This document shows positions 44,070 through 53,590 of a stretch of 64,000 bases of DNA, piece by piece. This DNA is from Streptomyces pactum. Lineage in GTDB: Bacteria > Actinomycetota > Actinomycetes > Streptomycetales > Streptomycetaceae. How positions within the stretch are numbered: the stretch's first letter is position 1; each line of letters begins with the position of its first letter. The DNA is taken from NCBI RefSeq assembly GCF_002005225.1, contig NZ_CP019724.1:4094501-4158500 (forward strand). Reading direction: 5' to 3'. The translations under genes were made by a program, and so were the position numbers. The notes beneath the pieces are model-generated. The model worked only from the letters and a program-made list of their open reading frames with translations, made no database searches and was not told where the DNA came from.

Positions 44070-45051
44070 GGGTCACCTCCGTGGTCTCGCCCAGGACGAT
44101 CCGGGCCAGGTTCGTCAGGGAGACGGAGCCGGTGTCGAAGTAGTCGCTGTGGCCGCCGTCGCCGGCCGCGAAGACCCGGGCGCCGAAGTCCGGGGAGACC
44201 GGGTCGGTGCCGAAGCCGACGGTGGTGCCGAAGAGGTCGGCGCTGAGGTGCGGAACGTGCTCCACCCAGTCGTCGGTGCCCCGTGCCGCCCAGATCCGGG
44301 CGCCGGTACGCAGGTCCGCGGCGGTGTCGGCGCCGGTGCCCGGGCTGCCGACCAGGGCGATGTCGGCGACGTCCAGGCCGCCGGCGGCGCGGGCGCAGAC
44401 CACCGAGCCGTAGGAGTGGCAGAGGAGGGCGAGGCGGGTGCCGGGGGCGGTGACCCCGCGCAGGGTGTCGACGAGGGCGCGCAGCTTCGGGGCGGCCCGG
44501 TCGGCGCGGTCGGTCGTGACGACGGTGGTGCTGACGGTGCCCGGCGTCTCGTAACCCAGCCAGGCCACGACCGCGGTGCCGTCGCCCTCGGGAGCCTGGG
44601 CGGCGAGCTGCCGGTGCAGGGCGAGGGCCGCCGCACGGAAGCGGTCGTAGGTGTCGAGGCTCGTGTCGGAGCCCGGGACCAGGACGGCGACGCGGTCCGC
44701 GTGGGCCAGGTCGCCGAAGACCTCCGTGGCCAGTCCGGCTCCCCGGCCGTCGAAGGCGAGCAGACGTCGGGCCGGGTCGGCCATCGAGCGGTCCGCCGCC
44801 GCGCGGTGCCGGTCACCGTGAGCGCTCGACATCCGGGACGCCTCGGCGGCGTTGGCCCGGTTGGCGGCGTACGCCTCCTCCAGCGTGTCCGCCGTCGGGG
44901 CGGCGAGCGCGGCGGGCTCCGGAGCGGGGATGTCGGGGCGCGCGGCGCCGGAGAGGGGGAGGACCGTGGCGCCACAGATGAGCGCGGCGAGGACACCGCG
45001 ACGCCACCTGTTCACGCGCCGCCGCCAACGTACCGTCGTCCCGGCGCCCAT
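44062..45051 (-). CDS. exported alpha/beta hydrolase, DUF1023-like
   Basis: A 329-residue protein with a basic, hydrophobic start (RRRVNRWRRGVLAALICGATVLPLSG) that could be a signal or anchor, a helical stretch, then an alpha/beta hydrolase domain: VAVLVPGSDTSLDTYDRF, AVVAWLGYETPG and nucleophile Ser in LALLCHSYGSVVCARAA. This is the DUF1023 pattern. It overlaps the acyltransferase start, so the two may act on the same envelope substrate (inference). Confidence 0.8.
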   Translation of the reverse strand: MGAGTTVRWRRRVNRWRRGVLAALICGATVLPLSGAARPDIPAPEPAALAAPTADTLEEAYAANRANAAEASRMSSAHGDRHRAAADRSMADPARRLLAFDGRGAGLATEVFGDLAHADRVAVLVPGSDTSLDTYDRFRAAALALHRQLAAQAPEGDGTAVVAWLGYETPGTVSTTVVTTDRADRAAPKLRALVDTLRGVTAPGTRLALLCHSYGSVVCARAAGGLDVADIALVGSPGTGADTAADLRTGARIWAARGTDDWVEHVPHLSADLFGTTVGFGTDPVSPDFGARVFAAGDGGHSDYFDTGSVSLTNLARIVLGETTEVTHD

Positions 45052-45299
45052 GGCCTCTCCCCTCCAGCTCGCCCGACCACCGGGCTCGTCTGTGAAGGAA
45101 GTTATGAATCGCGCCGGGTAACCCGCGTCCCGCCAGGGAACTCACCTGCGACGTAGCTCTCAGGTACTACGGGTACAACGGGCCCGACCGACAGGCACAA
45201 CGGGCCCGGCGGGTGCGACGGGTACAACAGGTCCACCACGTACGGCCGGACCCGACCCCGAAGGCACGACCGCGGAGCCCAGAGGCGCCGGCACCGTTC
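45052..45299. other. gene-free spacer, repeated GTACAACGGGCCC-type elements
   Basis: About 250 bases between two minus-strand hydrolase genes. At 45171-45234 there are four imperfect copies of an ACGGGTACAACGGGCC-like element. The promoter of the DUF1023-like gene should lie here. No gene was recognised. Confidence 0.4.
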
Positions 45300-46235
45300 T
45301 CACCAAGCCAGTTGCGCGATCTCCTCCGCCACCACCGCGCACGCGTCCGCCGCCGGGTCGATCAGCGGATAGTGGCCGACGTCCTCCAGCAGCGTCACGC
45401 CCACCACCTCCCCCGCCTTCGCCGCCGCGTCGGCATACGCCTCGGCGACCGCCTGCGGAACGTCCACGTCGGCGCGGCCCTGTACGAGGGTCGTCGCGAT
45501 GCCGGTGGGCAGCAGCAGGGCCGGGTCGGCGTAGGGCCGGCGTTCGGCGAACAGCTCAGCGCCTCCCAGCAGTTGCCGGGCCGCACCGCCGCACACCTCG
45601 AGCTTGTCGGCGACCTCGAAGTCGGCGATCGGCGCCAGGGCGACCACACCGCGCAGGGGCGCCGGGCGGTCGGTGCGCCAGGGAGCGTCGGCGGGGAGCA
45701 GGTGCCGGGCGGCCGCCCACAGGGCGAGGTGGCCCCCGGCGGAGTGGCCGGTGAGCACGACCCGGCGCGCGTCGGCCTGCGGGAGGTACTGCCGTATCAG
45801 CGCGGGCAGCGCGTCCAGCGCGGCGGCGACGTCGTCGAAGGTGTCGGGCCAGCGCCCCGCGACGAGACCGTCCCCGCCCTCCGTGCCGCGCCGGTACTCC
45901 ACGCTGGCGACGGCGAGGCCACGGCGGGTCAGGAAGCCGGCGAACGGGCTGACATGGCGGCGGTCGTACGGCGCCCGCCACGAACCTCCGTGCAGGACCA
46001 CCACGACGGGAGCGGCACCGCCCAATCCCCCCGCACCACCGGCGCCGCCCACACCCCGCACGCCACGCGGGGCATAGAAGTCGATCACCTGGTCCGGATG
46101 CCCGCCGTACACGGCGGTGCTGTCGGGGTCGACCGCCGGGTGCGAGAAGGCCGACTTCTCCTCGGCGGCCTCCGCGGCATCCCTCGCGGCGTCCCTGGCG
46201 GCAGCGGTGCCCGGTTCTGCGGCGGCGTCCGGCAT
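45300..46235 (-). CDS. alpha/beta hydrolase, probable kynurenine formamidase
   Basis: A 311-residue alpha/beta hydrolase with oxyanion motif VVVVLHGGSWRAPYDRRH, nucleophile Ser in VVLTGHSAGGHLALWAAA, Asp in QGRADVDVP and His in EDVGHYPLIDP. The HGGSW motif and FAGFLTRRGLAVASVEYRR match arylformamidase-like hydrolases. It lies just downstream of kynureninase and tryptophan 2,3-dioxygenase, and from memory the S. coelicolor counterpart of this trio converts tryptophan to anthranilate. The Gly/Ala-rich stretch at residues 50-63 is variable. The enzyme assignment is contextual. Confidence 0.75.
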   Translation of the reverse strand: MPDAAAEPGTAAARDAARDAAEAAEEKSAFSHPAVDPDSTAVYGGHPDQVIDFYAPRGVRGVGGAGGAGGLGGAAPVVVVLHGGSWRAPYDRRHVSPFAGFLTRRGLAVASVEYRRGTEGGDGLVAGRWPDTFDDVAAALDALPALIRQYLPQADARRVVLTGHSAGGHLALWAAARHLLPADAPWRTDRPAPLRGVVALAPIADFEVADKLEVCGGAARQLLGGAELFAERRPYADPALLLPTGIATTLVQGRADVDVPQAVAEAYADAAAKAGEVVGVTLLEDVGHYPLIDPAADACAVVAEEIAQLAW

Positions 46236-46383
46236 GCTCAACCTCTCAGCGGCAAAACGGTGTTGGCCGACCGGGGGAATGAAATCGGCCGTTGGCGGGA
46301 CGTTATCAGGCCGGTGACGTGCGCGGACATGGGGATGTAACGCTGGGTGAGGACCGAGCGAACCGCCCGGCCCCCACCCGCCC

Positions 46384-46460
46384 GTCACACCACCGCCTCC
46401 GCCACCGTCACACCACCGCGTCCGCCACCGCCACCCGTCACACCACCGCCTCCGCCAGCA
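46384..46460. repeat. tandem repeat over the kynureninase stop codon
   Basis: The unit GTCACACCACCGC plus CTCCGCC or GTCCGCC occurs at 46384, 46407 and 46437. The third copy contains the kynureninase stop (TCA on the plus strand), and the others lie downstream of it. Confidence 0.85.
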
Positions 46461-47622
46461 CCCGCGCCGCCCGCTCCACGTCCGCGAAGCCGACGTACAG
46501 CGGGGTGAAGCCGAAGCGCAGGACGTCCGGCGCCCGGAAGTCACCGACCACCCCGCGCTCGATCAGCCGCTTCATCACATCCCCGGCGTCGTCACAGCGC
46601 AGCGCGACCTGGCTGCCCCGCTCCGCGTGCGCCGCCGGAGTCAGCAACTCCACCCGCCCGTCCGGGACGTACTCCCCGACGCAGCGCAGGAAGAAATCGG
46701 TCAGCGCCAGGGACTTGGCCCGCACCGCTTCCACCGGCACCCCCTCCCACACGTCCAGCGCCGCCTCCAGGGCGAGCATGGAGAGGATGTCCGGCGTACC
46801 GACCCGGCCGCGCACCGCACCGGACGCCGGGGCGTAGGCGGGCCGCATGCCGAAGGGCTCGGCGTGCGAGTTCCAGCCCGGCAGCGGGGAGTCGAAACGG
46901 TTTTGGAGGTCGCGGCGCACGTACAGGTACGCGGGCGAACCGGGTCCGCCGTTGAGGTACTTGTAGGTGCAGCCGACCGCCAGGTCGACGCCGTGCTCGT
47001 CGAGGCCGACCGGCAGCGCGCCCGCGCTGTGGCACAGGTCCCACACGACGTACGCCCCCGCCGCGTGCACCGCGGCCGTGAGCGCGGGCAGGTCGTGCAG
47101 CCGGCCCGTGCGGTAGTCGACGTGGTTGAGCAGGACGGCGGCGGTACGGTCACCGAGCGCCGACGGCACCTCGGACGGGGCGACCGGGCGCAGGGCGCAG
47201 CCCGTCATCCGGGCCGCCGACTCGGCGATGTACCCGTCCGTGGGGAAGGTGGTGGCGTCGACGAGGATCTCGTCCCGCCCCTCCCCCGCCATCCGCACCG
47301 CGGCCACGAGCGCCTTGAACACGTTCACGCTCGTCGAGTCGCCCACGACGATCTGCCCGGCCGCCGCCCCGACCAGCGGGGCGATCCGGTCACCGATCCG
47401 CTCGGGCGCGCTCCACCAGCCGCTCTCCTCCCACGACCGGATGCGCAGCTCACCCCACTGGCGGCCCACGACGTCCGCCACGCGCGCGGGGACACCGGCC
47501 GGGAGGGCGCCGAGCGAGTTGCCGTCCAGATAGACGACGTCGTCCAGGACGAACCGCTCGCGCAGTGCCGCCAGCTCGTCGGCGGCGTCCAGTTCCCCGG
47601 CCGCACTCTTCAGCTCAGACAT
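46438..47622 (-). CDS. kynU: kynureninase
   Basis: The PLP enzyme splits kynurenine to anthranilate and alanine. The 394-residue protein shows VVYLDGNSLGALP, GDSTSVNVFKAL, VDATTFPTDGYI, LLNHVDYRTGRLHDLPAL, VWDLCHSAGALPVGLDEHGVDLAVGCTYKYLNGGPGSPAYLYV (PLP Lys in YKYLNG) and LRFGFTPLYVGFADVERA. The start overlaps the dioxygenase stop by eight bases, so both enzymes are co-translated. It supplies anthranilate or aids tryptophan catabolism. Confidence 0.96.
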   Translation of the reverse strand: MSELKSAAGELDAADELAALRERFVLDDVVYLDGNSLGALPAGVPARVADVVGRQWGELRIRSWEESGWWSAPERIGDRIAPLVGAAAGQIVVGDSTSVNVFKALVAAVRMAGEGRDEILVDATTFPTDGYIAESAARMTGCALRPVAPSEVPSALGDRTAAVLLNHVDYRTGRLHDLPALTAAVHAAGAYVVWDLCHSAGALPVGLDEHGVDLAVGCTYKYLNGGPGSPAYLYVRRDLQNRFDSPLPGWNSHAEPFGMRPAYAPASGAVRGRVGTPDILSMLALEAALDVWEGVPVEAVRAKSLALTDFFLRCVGEYVPDGRVELLTPAAHAERGSQVALRCDDAGDVMKRLIERGVVGDFRAPDVLRFGFTPLYVGFADVERAARVLAEAVV

Positions 47623-48430
47623 GCGACCGCGCCGTCCACAGCTCGGGGAACACGTTGTTCCGGGCCCGCTTCTCCAGCCAGGCCACCCCGGCGGAGCCGC
47701 CCGTGCCGGTCTTGGAGCCCATCGCGCGGCGGGTGGCGACCAGGTGGTCGTTGCGCCAGCGCCAGACCAGCTCGGCGACGTCGGTGAGCGCCTCGCCGAG
47801 GCGGGCCAGCTCGCCGTTCTGGTCACCGGAGTAGACGGCCGTCCAGGCGGCCTCCACCTCGGGCGCCGCCTCGTACCTCCGGGTGACGTCGCGCCGGAGC
47901 ACGGCGTCCGGGATGCCGTGGCCGCGCCGGGCGAGCAGCCGGACCACCTCGTCGTACAGGCTCGGCTCGTGCAGCGCCTTCTCCAGCTCCGCGTGGACGC
48001 GCGGGGCGCCGCGGTGCGGAACGAGCATGGACGCGGACTTGTCGCCGAGCAGGAACTCCAGGCGGCGGTACATCGCCGACTGGAAGCCGGAGCCCTCGCC
48101 GAGGGCACTGCGGTACGAATTGAACTGGGCCGGGGTGAGCTGCCCCAGCGGCGTCCAGGAGGCGTTCAGCGCCTCCAGCTCCCGCACCGAGCGCTTGAGC
48201 GCGTCGGTCGCCACCTGGACCCGGTCCTCGCGCAGGGCGCGGGACGCGGTCTCCCACTCGTGGACGATGACGGTGAACCACAGCTCCATGACCTGGGTCG
48301 TGACCAGGAAGACCATCTCTCCGGGATCGTCGGAGAGGGTGTGCTGGAGATGGGTGAGCACGTCCGCCTTGACATAGTCCTCGTACGGCGTGCTGCCCTC
48401 GAAGTCGAGATTCGGGGCGTCGTGGGACAT
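47615..48430 (-). CDS. kynA: tryptophan 2,3-dioxygenase
   Basis: This haem enzyme opens the indole ring of L-tryptophan to N-formylkynurenine. The 271-residue protein has STPYEDYVKADVLTHLQHTLSDDPGEMVFLVTTQVMELWFTVIVHEWETA near the start (distal-pocket His in THLQH, substrate-binding FLVTTQVMELWF) and WRWRNDHLVATRRAMGSKTGTGGSAGVAWLEK (haem ligand His in NDHL; GTGGS substrate motif). An ATG start has AGGAGACAG upstream. It is the first gene of a kyn operon. Confidence 0.96.
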   Translation of the reverse strand: MSHDAPNLDFEGSTPYEDYVKADVLTHLQHTLSDDPGEMVFLVTTQVMELWFTVIVHEWETASRALREDRVQVATDALKRSVRELEALNASWTPLGQLTPAQFNSYRSALGEGSGFQSAMYRRLEFLLGDKSASMLVPHRGAPRVHAELEKALHEPSLYDEVVRLLARRGHGIPDAVLRRDVTRRYEAAPEVEAAWTAVYSGDQNGELARLGEALTDVAELVWRWRNDHLVATRRAMGSKTGTGGSAGVAWLEKRARNNVFPELWTARSHV

Positions 48431-48615
48431 CGCTGTCTCCTGATGTGCACTCCGGGTAGCGGTCCGCCCTGCCGTTACCGACACGGGGCCCCGGTCCCCA
48501 TACGGCATCCTCCGCAATCGTCGCAGGAAACCGCAAGGCCCGCCCGCGCGCGCAGCGGACGCGAGACCCGCCCCCGCGCACGGCGGACGCGAGAGCCGCC
48601 CCCCGCGCGGCGAAC

Positions 48616-48650
48616 CCTGGCCCGCCCGCGCGCGCGGCGGGCGGGCCAGG
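48616..48650 (-). terminator. 14-bp GC hairpin after the DUF3151 gene
   Basis: CCTGGCCCGCCCGC and its perfect complement flank a 7-base loop, 19 bases past the DUF3151 stop. Upstream (48533-48615) the non-coding DNA carries imperfect repeats of CCGCCCGCGCGCGC-like sequence; otherwise the gap to the kyn operon promoter holds no gene. Confidence 0.85.
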
Positions 48651-48668
48651 ACGTGTCCGGTCCCCGGT

Positions 48669-49082
48669 TCAGCCGAGTACCTCGGCCGCCGTCGGCGAGG
48701 AGTCCCTCAGGAACTGGCTGCAGCGCTCGTACTCCTCCTTCTCGCCGATCGCCTGGGCGGCGCGGGCGAGGGCGTGCAGGGCGCGCAGGAAGCCGCGGTT
48801 CGGCTCGTGCTCCCAGGGCACCGGGCCGTGCCCCTTCCAGCCGCTGCGGCGCAGGGAGTCCAGGCCGCGGTGGTAGCCCGTACGGGCGTACGCGTACGAC
48901 TCGACGGTGCCGCCCCGCTCGAAGGCCTCGTCGGCCAGCCGGGCCCAGGCCAGCGAGGACGTCGGGTACTTCGCGGCGACGTCCGCGGCGGTCGCCCCGC
49001 TCGCCAGCAGCTCGCGCGGCCCGGGGTCGTCGGGGAGGTGGGTCGGGGGCGGTCCCCCGAGGAGGTTCTCGTGAATGGCCAT
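48669..49082 (-). CDS. DUF3151 family protein
   Basis: A 137-residue soluble protein of the DUF3151 family: MAIHENLLGGPPPTHLPDDPGPRELLASGATAADVAAKYPTSSLAWARLADEAF then TVESYAYARTGYHRGLDSLRRSGWKG. TPR-like helices are likely. It is encoded just downstream of fba in streptomycetes; the ATG at 49082 matches the usual family start although its ribosome site is weak. Function unknown. Confidence 0.88.
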   Translation of the reverse strand: MAIHENLLGGPPPTHLPDDPGPRELLASGATAADVAAKYPTSSLAWARLADEAFERGGTVESYAYARTGYHRGLDSLRRSGWKGHGPVPWEHEPNRGFLRALHALARAAQAIGEKEEYERCSQFLRDSSPTAAEVLG

Positions 49083-49119
49083 GGCACAAGTCTGCGCCAT
49101 GCCCCCGGCATACGTGCGA

Positions 49120-49158
49120 GGGCCCGGCACCCCGAGGAGATCCTGGGGTGCCGGGCCC
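49120..49158 (-). terminator. 14-bp hairpin after fba
   Basis: GGGCCCGGCACCCC and GGGGTGCCGGGCCC pair perfectly around an 11-base loop, 26 bases after the fba stop and upstream of the DUF3151 start. It probably ends most fba transcripts. Confidence 0.88.
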
Positions 49159-49184
49159 GGCGCGAGCGGTGCGGAAGGGGACCG

Positions 49185-50216
<1,032 letters not shown>

Positions 50217-50354
50217 CTGTCCGCTCCTTGTATGTGCGGGGGGCGTGAAACGTGCTTACGGCCCTGACCTAGACCTGGGGGGGGCGACGTCATCGTCGGC
50301 CCCATCTTTCCAGACGAAGCGGGATACTCCGAGTGGACGTCCGCCGGACGTCCG

Positions 50355-50387
50355 TCCCGGCTCAGTCCCGGCTCAGTCCCGGCTCAG
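50355..50387. repeat. 11-bp tandem repeat over the pyrE stop codon
   Basis: TCCCGGCTCAG is present three times without change. The pyrE stop (TCA on the plus strand, 50384-50386) lies in the copy nearest the gene; the others extend into the 3' untranslated DNA, repeating the same stop. Confidence 0.9.
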
Positions 50388-50932
50388 TCCAGGCCCAGCT
50401 CGTCCTTGTCGTACGCGTACCGGTACGGCACCCCGGCGCCGTCCTGGATCTTCTCGGCGGCGCCCGTCGCCCGGTCTACGATCGTCGCGACGGCCACGAC
50501 CTCGGCACCGGCCTCGCGCACGGCCTCGACGGCGGTGAGCGGGGAGCCGCCGGTGGTCGAGGTGTCCTCGACGACCAGGACGCGGCGGCCCCTGATGTCC
50601 GGGCCCTCGACGCGGCGCTGCAGCCCGTGCGCCTTGGCGGCCTTGCGGACGACGAAGGCGTCCAGCCGCCTCCCGCGCGCGGCGGCGGCGTGCAGCATGC
50701 TCGCGGCGACCGGGTCGGCGCCCATGGTCAGCCCGCCCACCGCGTCGAAGTCCAGGTCGGCCGTCAGGTCCAGCAGCACCTGCCCGACCAGCGGCGCGGC
50801 CTCGCCGTCCAGGGTGACGCGGCGCAGGTCGACGTAGTAGTCGGCCTCGAGACCCGAGGAGAGGGTCACCTTGCCGTGCACCACGGCCTTGTCCTTGATC
50901 TGCTGCAGCAGCGCGCCGCGTACGTCCGTCAT
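50384..50932 (-). CDS. pyrE: orotate phosphoribosyltransferase
   Basis: The enzyme joins orotate to PRPP, giving OMP in pyrimidine synthesis. The 182-residue protein has VTLSSGLEADYYVDLRRVTLDGEAAPL, GGLTMGADPVAASM, FVVRKAAKAHGLQRRVEGPDIRGRRVLVVEDTSTTGGSPLTAVEAVREAGAEVVAVATIVDR; the PRPP loop is VLVVEDTSTTGGS. The ATG at 50932 is preferred to a GTG two codons earlier. Confidence 0.96.
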   Translation of the reverse strand: MTDVRGALLQQIKDKAVVHGKVTLSSGLEADYYVDLRRVTLDGEAAPLVGQVLLDLTADLDFDAVGGLTMGADPVAASMLHAAAARGRRLDAFVVRKAAKAHGLQRRVEGPDIRGRRVLVVEDTSTTGGSPLTAVEAVREAGAEVVAVATIVDRATGAAEKIQDGAGVPYRYAYDKDELGLD

Positions 50933-50942
50933 GCGCACCAGC

Positions 50943-51731
50943 TTAGAGCCGGGTCCAGCGCCAGGTCGTCGTGGCCTCCAGCGGCTCCAGGGGGGTGACC
51001 AGGCGCGGGAGGGTGTTCAGGCCGTTGGGCGGACCGGTCTGCGGCTCCACGCAGACGGCGGCCTCCTGCTCGTCGTAGACCACGGCCCACCGCTCCGGGC
51101 TGGTCACCCTCAGCTCCAGCCGCTCCGGCCAGGTGAGGGTGACGTCGACGCCGTCCGGCATGCCGAAGCAGTCGTCCCAGGGGCCCGGCTTCGGGTCTAC
51201 GCGGTTGCCGGTGGGCAGGTGGTCGTCGCCGCGCTCCTCCTGCCAGGCGGGGTCGAAGGCGATCACGGCATCGGCGCCGTCGAGGGTCCGGTTGAACCAG
51301 GGGTGCCAGCCGATCTGCGCCGGGAACGACGACTCGTACGTCTCCACGGACATCGTCAGCGTCAGCGCGTCCCCGGCGAGGGCGATCACCTGCGTGACGC
51401 GGCCGGAGTAGGGCCAGGGGTCGGTGAGGTCGTAGGTGAGGACGGCCTCGTCGCCGGTGAGGCGGGCGGTGCGCCAGGCGGCGTCGCGGGCGGTGCCGTG
51501 GATGGCGTGCGGCGGGGAGTTGAGCGGCATCTGGTGGACGACGGCACCGTCCCGGAAGCGGCCCTCGCGGATCCGGCCGCACCAGGGGACCATCGGGAAG
51601 CAGCCGTAGCGCTCGCCCTGTCGGAGCAGTTCCGTGCCGCCGACGCGCAGCCCTCCGATCCGGCCGCCGTTGCCCGGCAGCACGGTCGCCTCCGCGTCAC
51701 CCGCGGTCAGCGTGATGGGTTCGTTACTCAC
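50943..51731 (-). CDS. aldose 1-epimerase family protein
   Basis: A 262-residue galactose mutarotase-like beta-sandwich protein: MVPWCGRIREGRF (conserved Arg), PPHAIHGTARDAAW (His) and IGWHPWFNRTL (His), EPQTGPPNGLN (Glu). It should interconvert alpha and beta anomers of hexoses or act on hexose-6-phosphates. A GTG start. It lies upstream of pyrE on the same strand, ten bases apart, so they may be co-transcribed. Confidence 0.88.
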   Translation of the reverse strand: MSNEPITLTAGDAEATVLPGNGGRIGGLRVGGTELLRQGERYGCFPMVPWCGRIREGRFRDGAVVHQMPLNSPPHAIHGTARDAAWRTARLTGDEAVLTYDLTDPWPYSGRVTQVIALAGDALTLTMSVETYESSFPAQIGWHPWFNRTLDGADAVIAFDPAWQEERGDDHLPTGNRVDPKPGPWDDCFGMPDGVDVTLTWPERLELRVTSPERWAVVYDEQEAAVCVEPQTGPPNGLNTLPRLVTPLEPLEATTTWRWTRL

Positions 51732-51801
51732 GCCATGACCCTACTGGGGCGATCAAGGGGACCCGGGCACGGTCGGCCCGGCGGCGGGTGCCGGTGACGG
51801 T

Positions 51802-52800
51802 TCAGCGGCGTCTGCGCAGTGCCCGGCCCACCACGATCGCCGACGCCACGACCAGCGCCGCCGCCGGAGCGGCCCAGCGCAGGGGAGCACCGGCCGCGCC
51901 CGCCTGGGGTGCGGGGACGGGGGCGTACCGGCCGCGCGGCGGGGCGTGATCCACTTCCTCGGCGCTGCGACCGATCATCGTGCGGCGCGCGTGCGCGGCC
52001 TCGGCGGGCGGCGGCTCGGCGGCTTCCGGAGTGGCGGGGGCGGCGGGAGCTTCCGAGTCGGCGGCGGGAGTTCCCGGGTCGGCGGGGGCCCCGGGAGCGG
52101 TGGGAGCTCCGGGGGCGTCCGGGTCATCGTGCTCTTCCGGCCCGGCCTGGCTGCCCGGCCCGTCCTGCGTGTCCTGGCTGTCCTGCGTGTCCTGGCCGTC
52201 CTGCGTGTCCTGGCCGTCCTGCGTGTCCTGGCCGTCCTGCGTGTCCTGGCCGTCCGTTCCGTTTTGTGCTTCCGGCTCGCCCTCGTGCGGGTCCGCGAGG
52301 GAGGGCGGGGGCACCTCGGTGTCCAAGACGGAGGTGCGCTGCGGCTCCGTCCGCGCCGCGGACTGCTCCGCCCCCCGCTCCGCCGCCGCGCCGAGGTTCT
52401 CCGCGAACCGGGTCAGCAGCCGGGTCGCGGCCGACGTCACCGACTCCTCGGGCAGCTCCGTGACGCGCCCGTCCGCGGTGGCCGTCCCGGCGAAGGCGAG
52501 GGTGGAGCCGCCGTCGGCGTCCGCCACGCGGAGGGTGAGCGCGAGCGTGACCGTGCCCGTGCCGCGCGACTCGCCGGCGCCGCCCTCGAGGGCGTACGCA
52601 CCGTCGCCCCGCGCGGTCAGGCGCAGGGAGCCCCGGTAGGTGATGGAGTGACTGCCGATGCGCACCTTCAGCCGACCCGCCACGGGCTCGGCACCGGCGT
52701 CCTGCTGGAGCCCCGGAACGGCCCGGGCGACCCGGGCCGGGTCGGCCAGCACGTCCCTGAGCCGCTCGGCCGGAACCGGAACGAACACCTCATGCTCCAT
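51802..52800 (-). CDS. CoxG-like SRPBCC protein with C-terminal membrane anchor
   Basis: A 332-residue protein. Residues 1-150 form an SRPBCC/CoxG domain (MEHEVFVPVPAERLRDVLADPARVARAVPGLQ...KVRIGSHSITYRGSLRLTARGDGAYALEGG). A long acidic, low-complexity linker includes five TQDGQD-type repeats (about residues 184-214). A C-terminal segment (about 303-326, WAAPAAALVVASAIVVGRALRRRR) anchors the tail. CoxG of carbon monoxide dehydrogenase clusters binds quinones or attaches the enzyme to the membrane; no such enzyme is nearby. Confidence 0.82.
   Translation of the reverse strand: MEHEVFVPVPAERLRDVLADPARVARAVPGLQQDAGAEPVAGRLKVRIGSHSITYRGSLRLTARGDGAYALEGGAGESRGTGTVTLALTLRVADADGGSTLAFAGTATADGRVTELPEESVTSAATRLLTRFAENLGAAAERGAEQSAARTEPQRTSVLDTEVPPPSLADPHEGEPEAQNGTDGQDTQDGQDTQDGQDTQDGQDTQDSQDTQDGPGSQAGPEEHDDPDAPGAPTAPGAPADPGTPAADSEAPAAPATPEAAEPPPAEAAHARRTMIGRSAEEVDHAPPRGRYAPVPAPQAGAAGAPLRWAAPAAALVVASAIVVGRALRRRR
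52159..52256. repeat. 18-bp coding repeat in the CoxG-like gene
   Basis: GTGTCCTGGCCGTCCTGC repeats five times with one base change, coding TQDGQD on the minus strand. The near identity of copies suggests recent expansion. Confidence 0.9.
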
Positions 52801-52852
52801 GTCACGCCACCCTACCCAGCGGGCGCCCGGTACACCCCCCGGCCGCACAAAG

Positions 52853-53590
52853 TCATCCGCGGCCCTCCCGGCCCCCCGGCGTCACCAGTCCCGTCTCGTA
52901 CGCCACCACCACCGCCTGCGCCCTGCTGGTCAGACCCAGCTTGGTCATCGTGCGGTTGAGGTGGGTCTTCACCGTGGCCTCGCTGATGAACAGGCGGTCG
53001 GCGGCCTCGGCGTTGCTCAGGCCGCGGGCCACCAGTTCCAGGACCTCGGCCTCCCGGGTGGTCAGCGTCGTCAGCTCGGGCGGCGGGCCCGGGTCCGAGT
53101 GGTCCGGCCGGTCCGTTTCCGACATCCGTGTGAACGCCTCGACCAGGCGCCGGGTGACCGCGGGGGCGAACAGCGCGTCGCCGCCGTGCACGGCGGCGAC
53201 CGCGGCCAGCAGCCGTTCGGGGCCCGCGTCCTTGAGCAGGAAGCCGGACGCACCGGCCCGCAGGGCGCCGTACACGTACTCGTCCAGGTCGAAGGTGGTC
53301 AGGATGAGGACGCGGGGAGCGGGGTCGACCGCCTCGGCGAGGATTCGCCCCGTGGCCTCGATGCCGGTCATGCCGGGCATGCGGATGTCCATCAGGACGA
53401 CATCCGGCCGGGTCCGCGCGGCCAGCGCCACCGCCTCGGCGCCGTCGGACGCCTCGCCGACGACCTCCATGCCCGGGGCGGCGCGCAGCAGCGCGGCCAG
53501 TCCGCTGCGGACGAGGAACTGGTCGTCGACGACGAGCAGTCTGATCGGGGCGTCCGGTGGCCGGGCCATGGGGTGGTCTGCGTCGGTCAT
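52853..53590 (-). CDS. NarL/LuxR-type response regulator
   Basis: A 245-residue regulator: [38 protein letters not shown], phospho-acceptor Asp in [23 protein letters not shown], and helix-turn-helix [48 protein letters not shown]. Its start overlaps the kinase stop (ATGA). It is more divergent from the two regulators at 38.6 and 40.7 kb than they are from each other. Confidence 0.94.
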   Translation of the reverse strand: MTDADHPMARPPDAPIRLLVVDDQFLVRSGLAALLRAAPGMEVVGEASDGAEAVALAARTRPDVVLMDIRMPGMTGIEATGRILAEAVDPAPRVLILTTFDLDEYVYGALRAGASGFLLKDAGPERLLAAVAAVHGGDALFAPAVTRRLVEAFTRMSETDRPDHSDPGPPPELTTLTTREAEVLELVARGLSNAEAADRLFISEATVKTHLNRTMTKLGLTSRAQAVVVAYETGLVTPGGREGRG

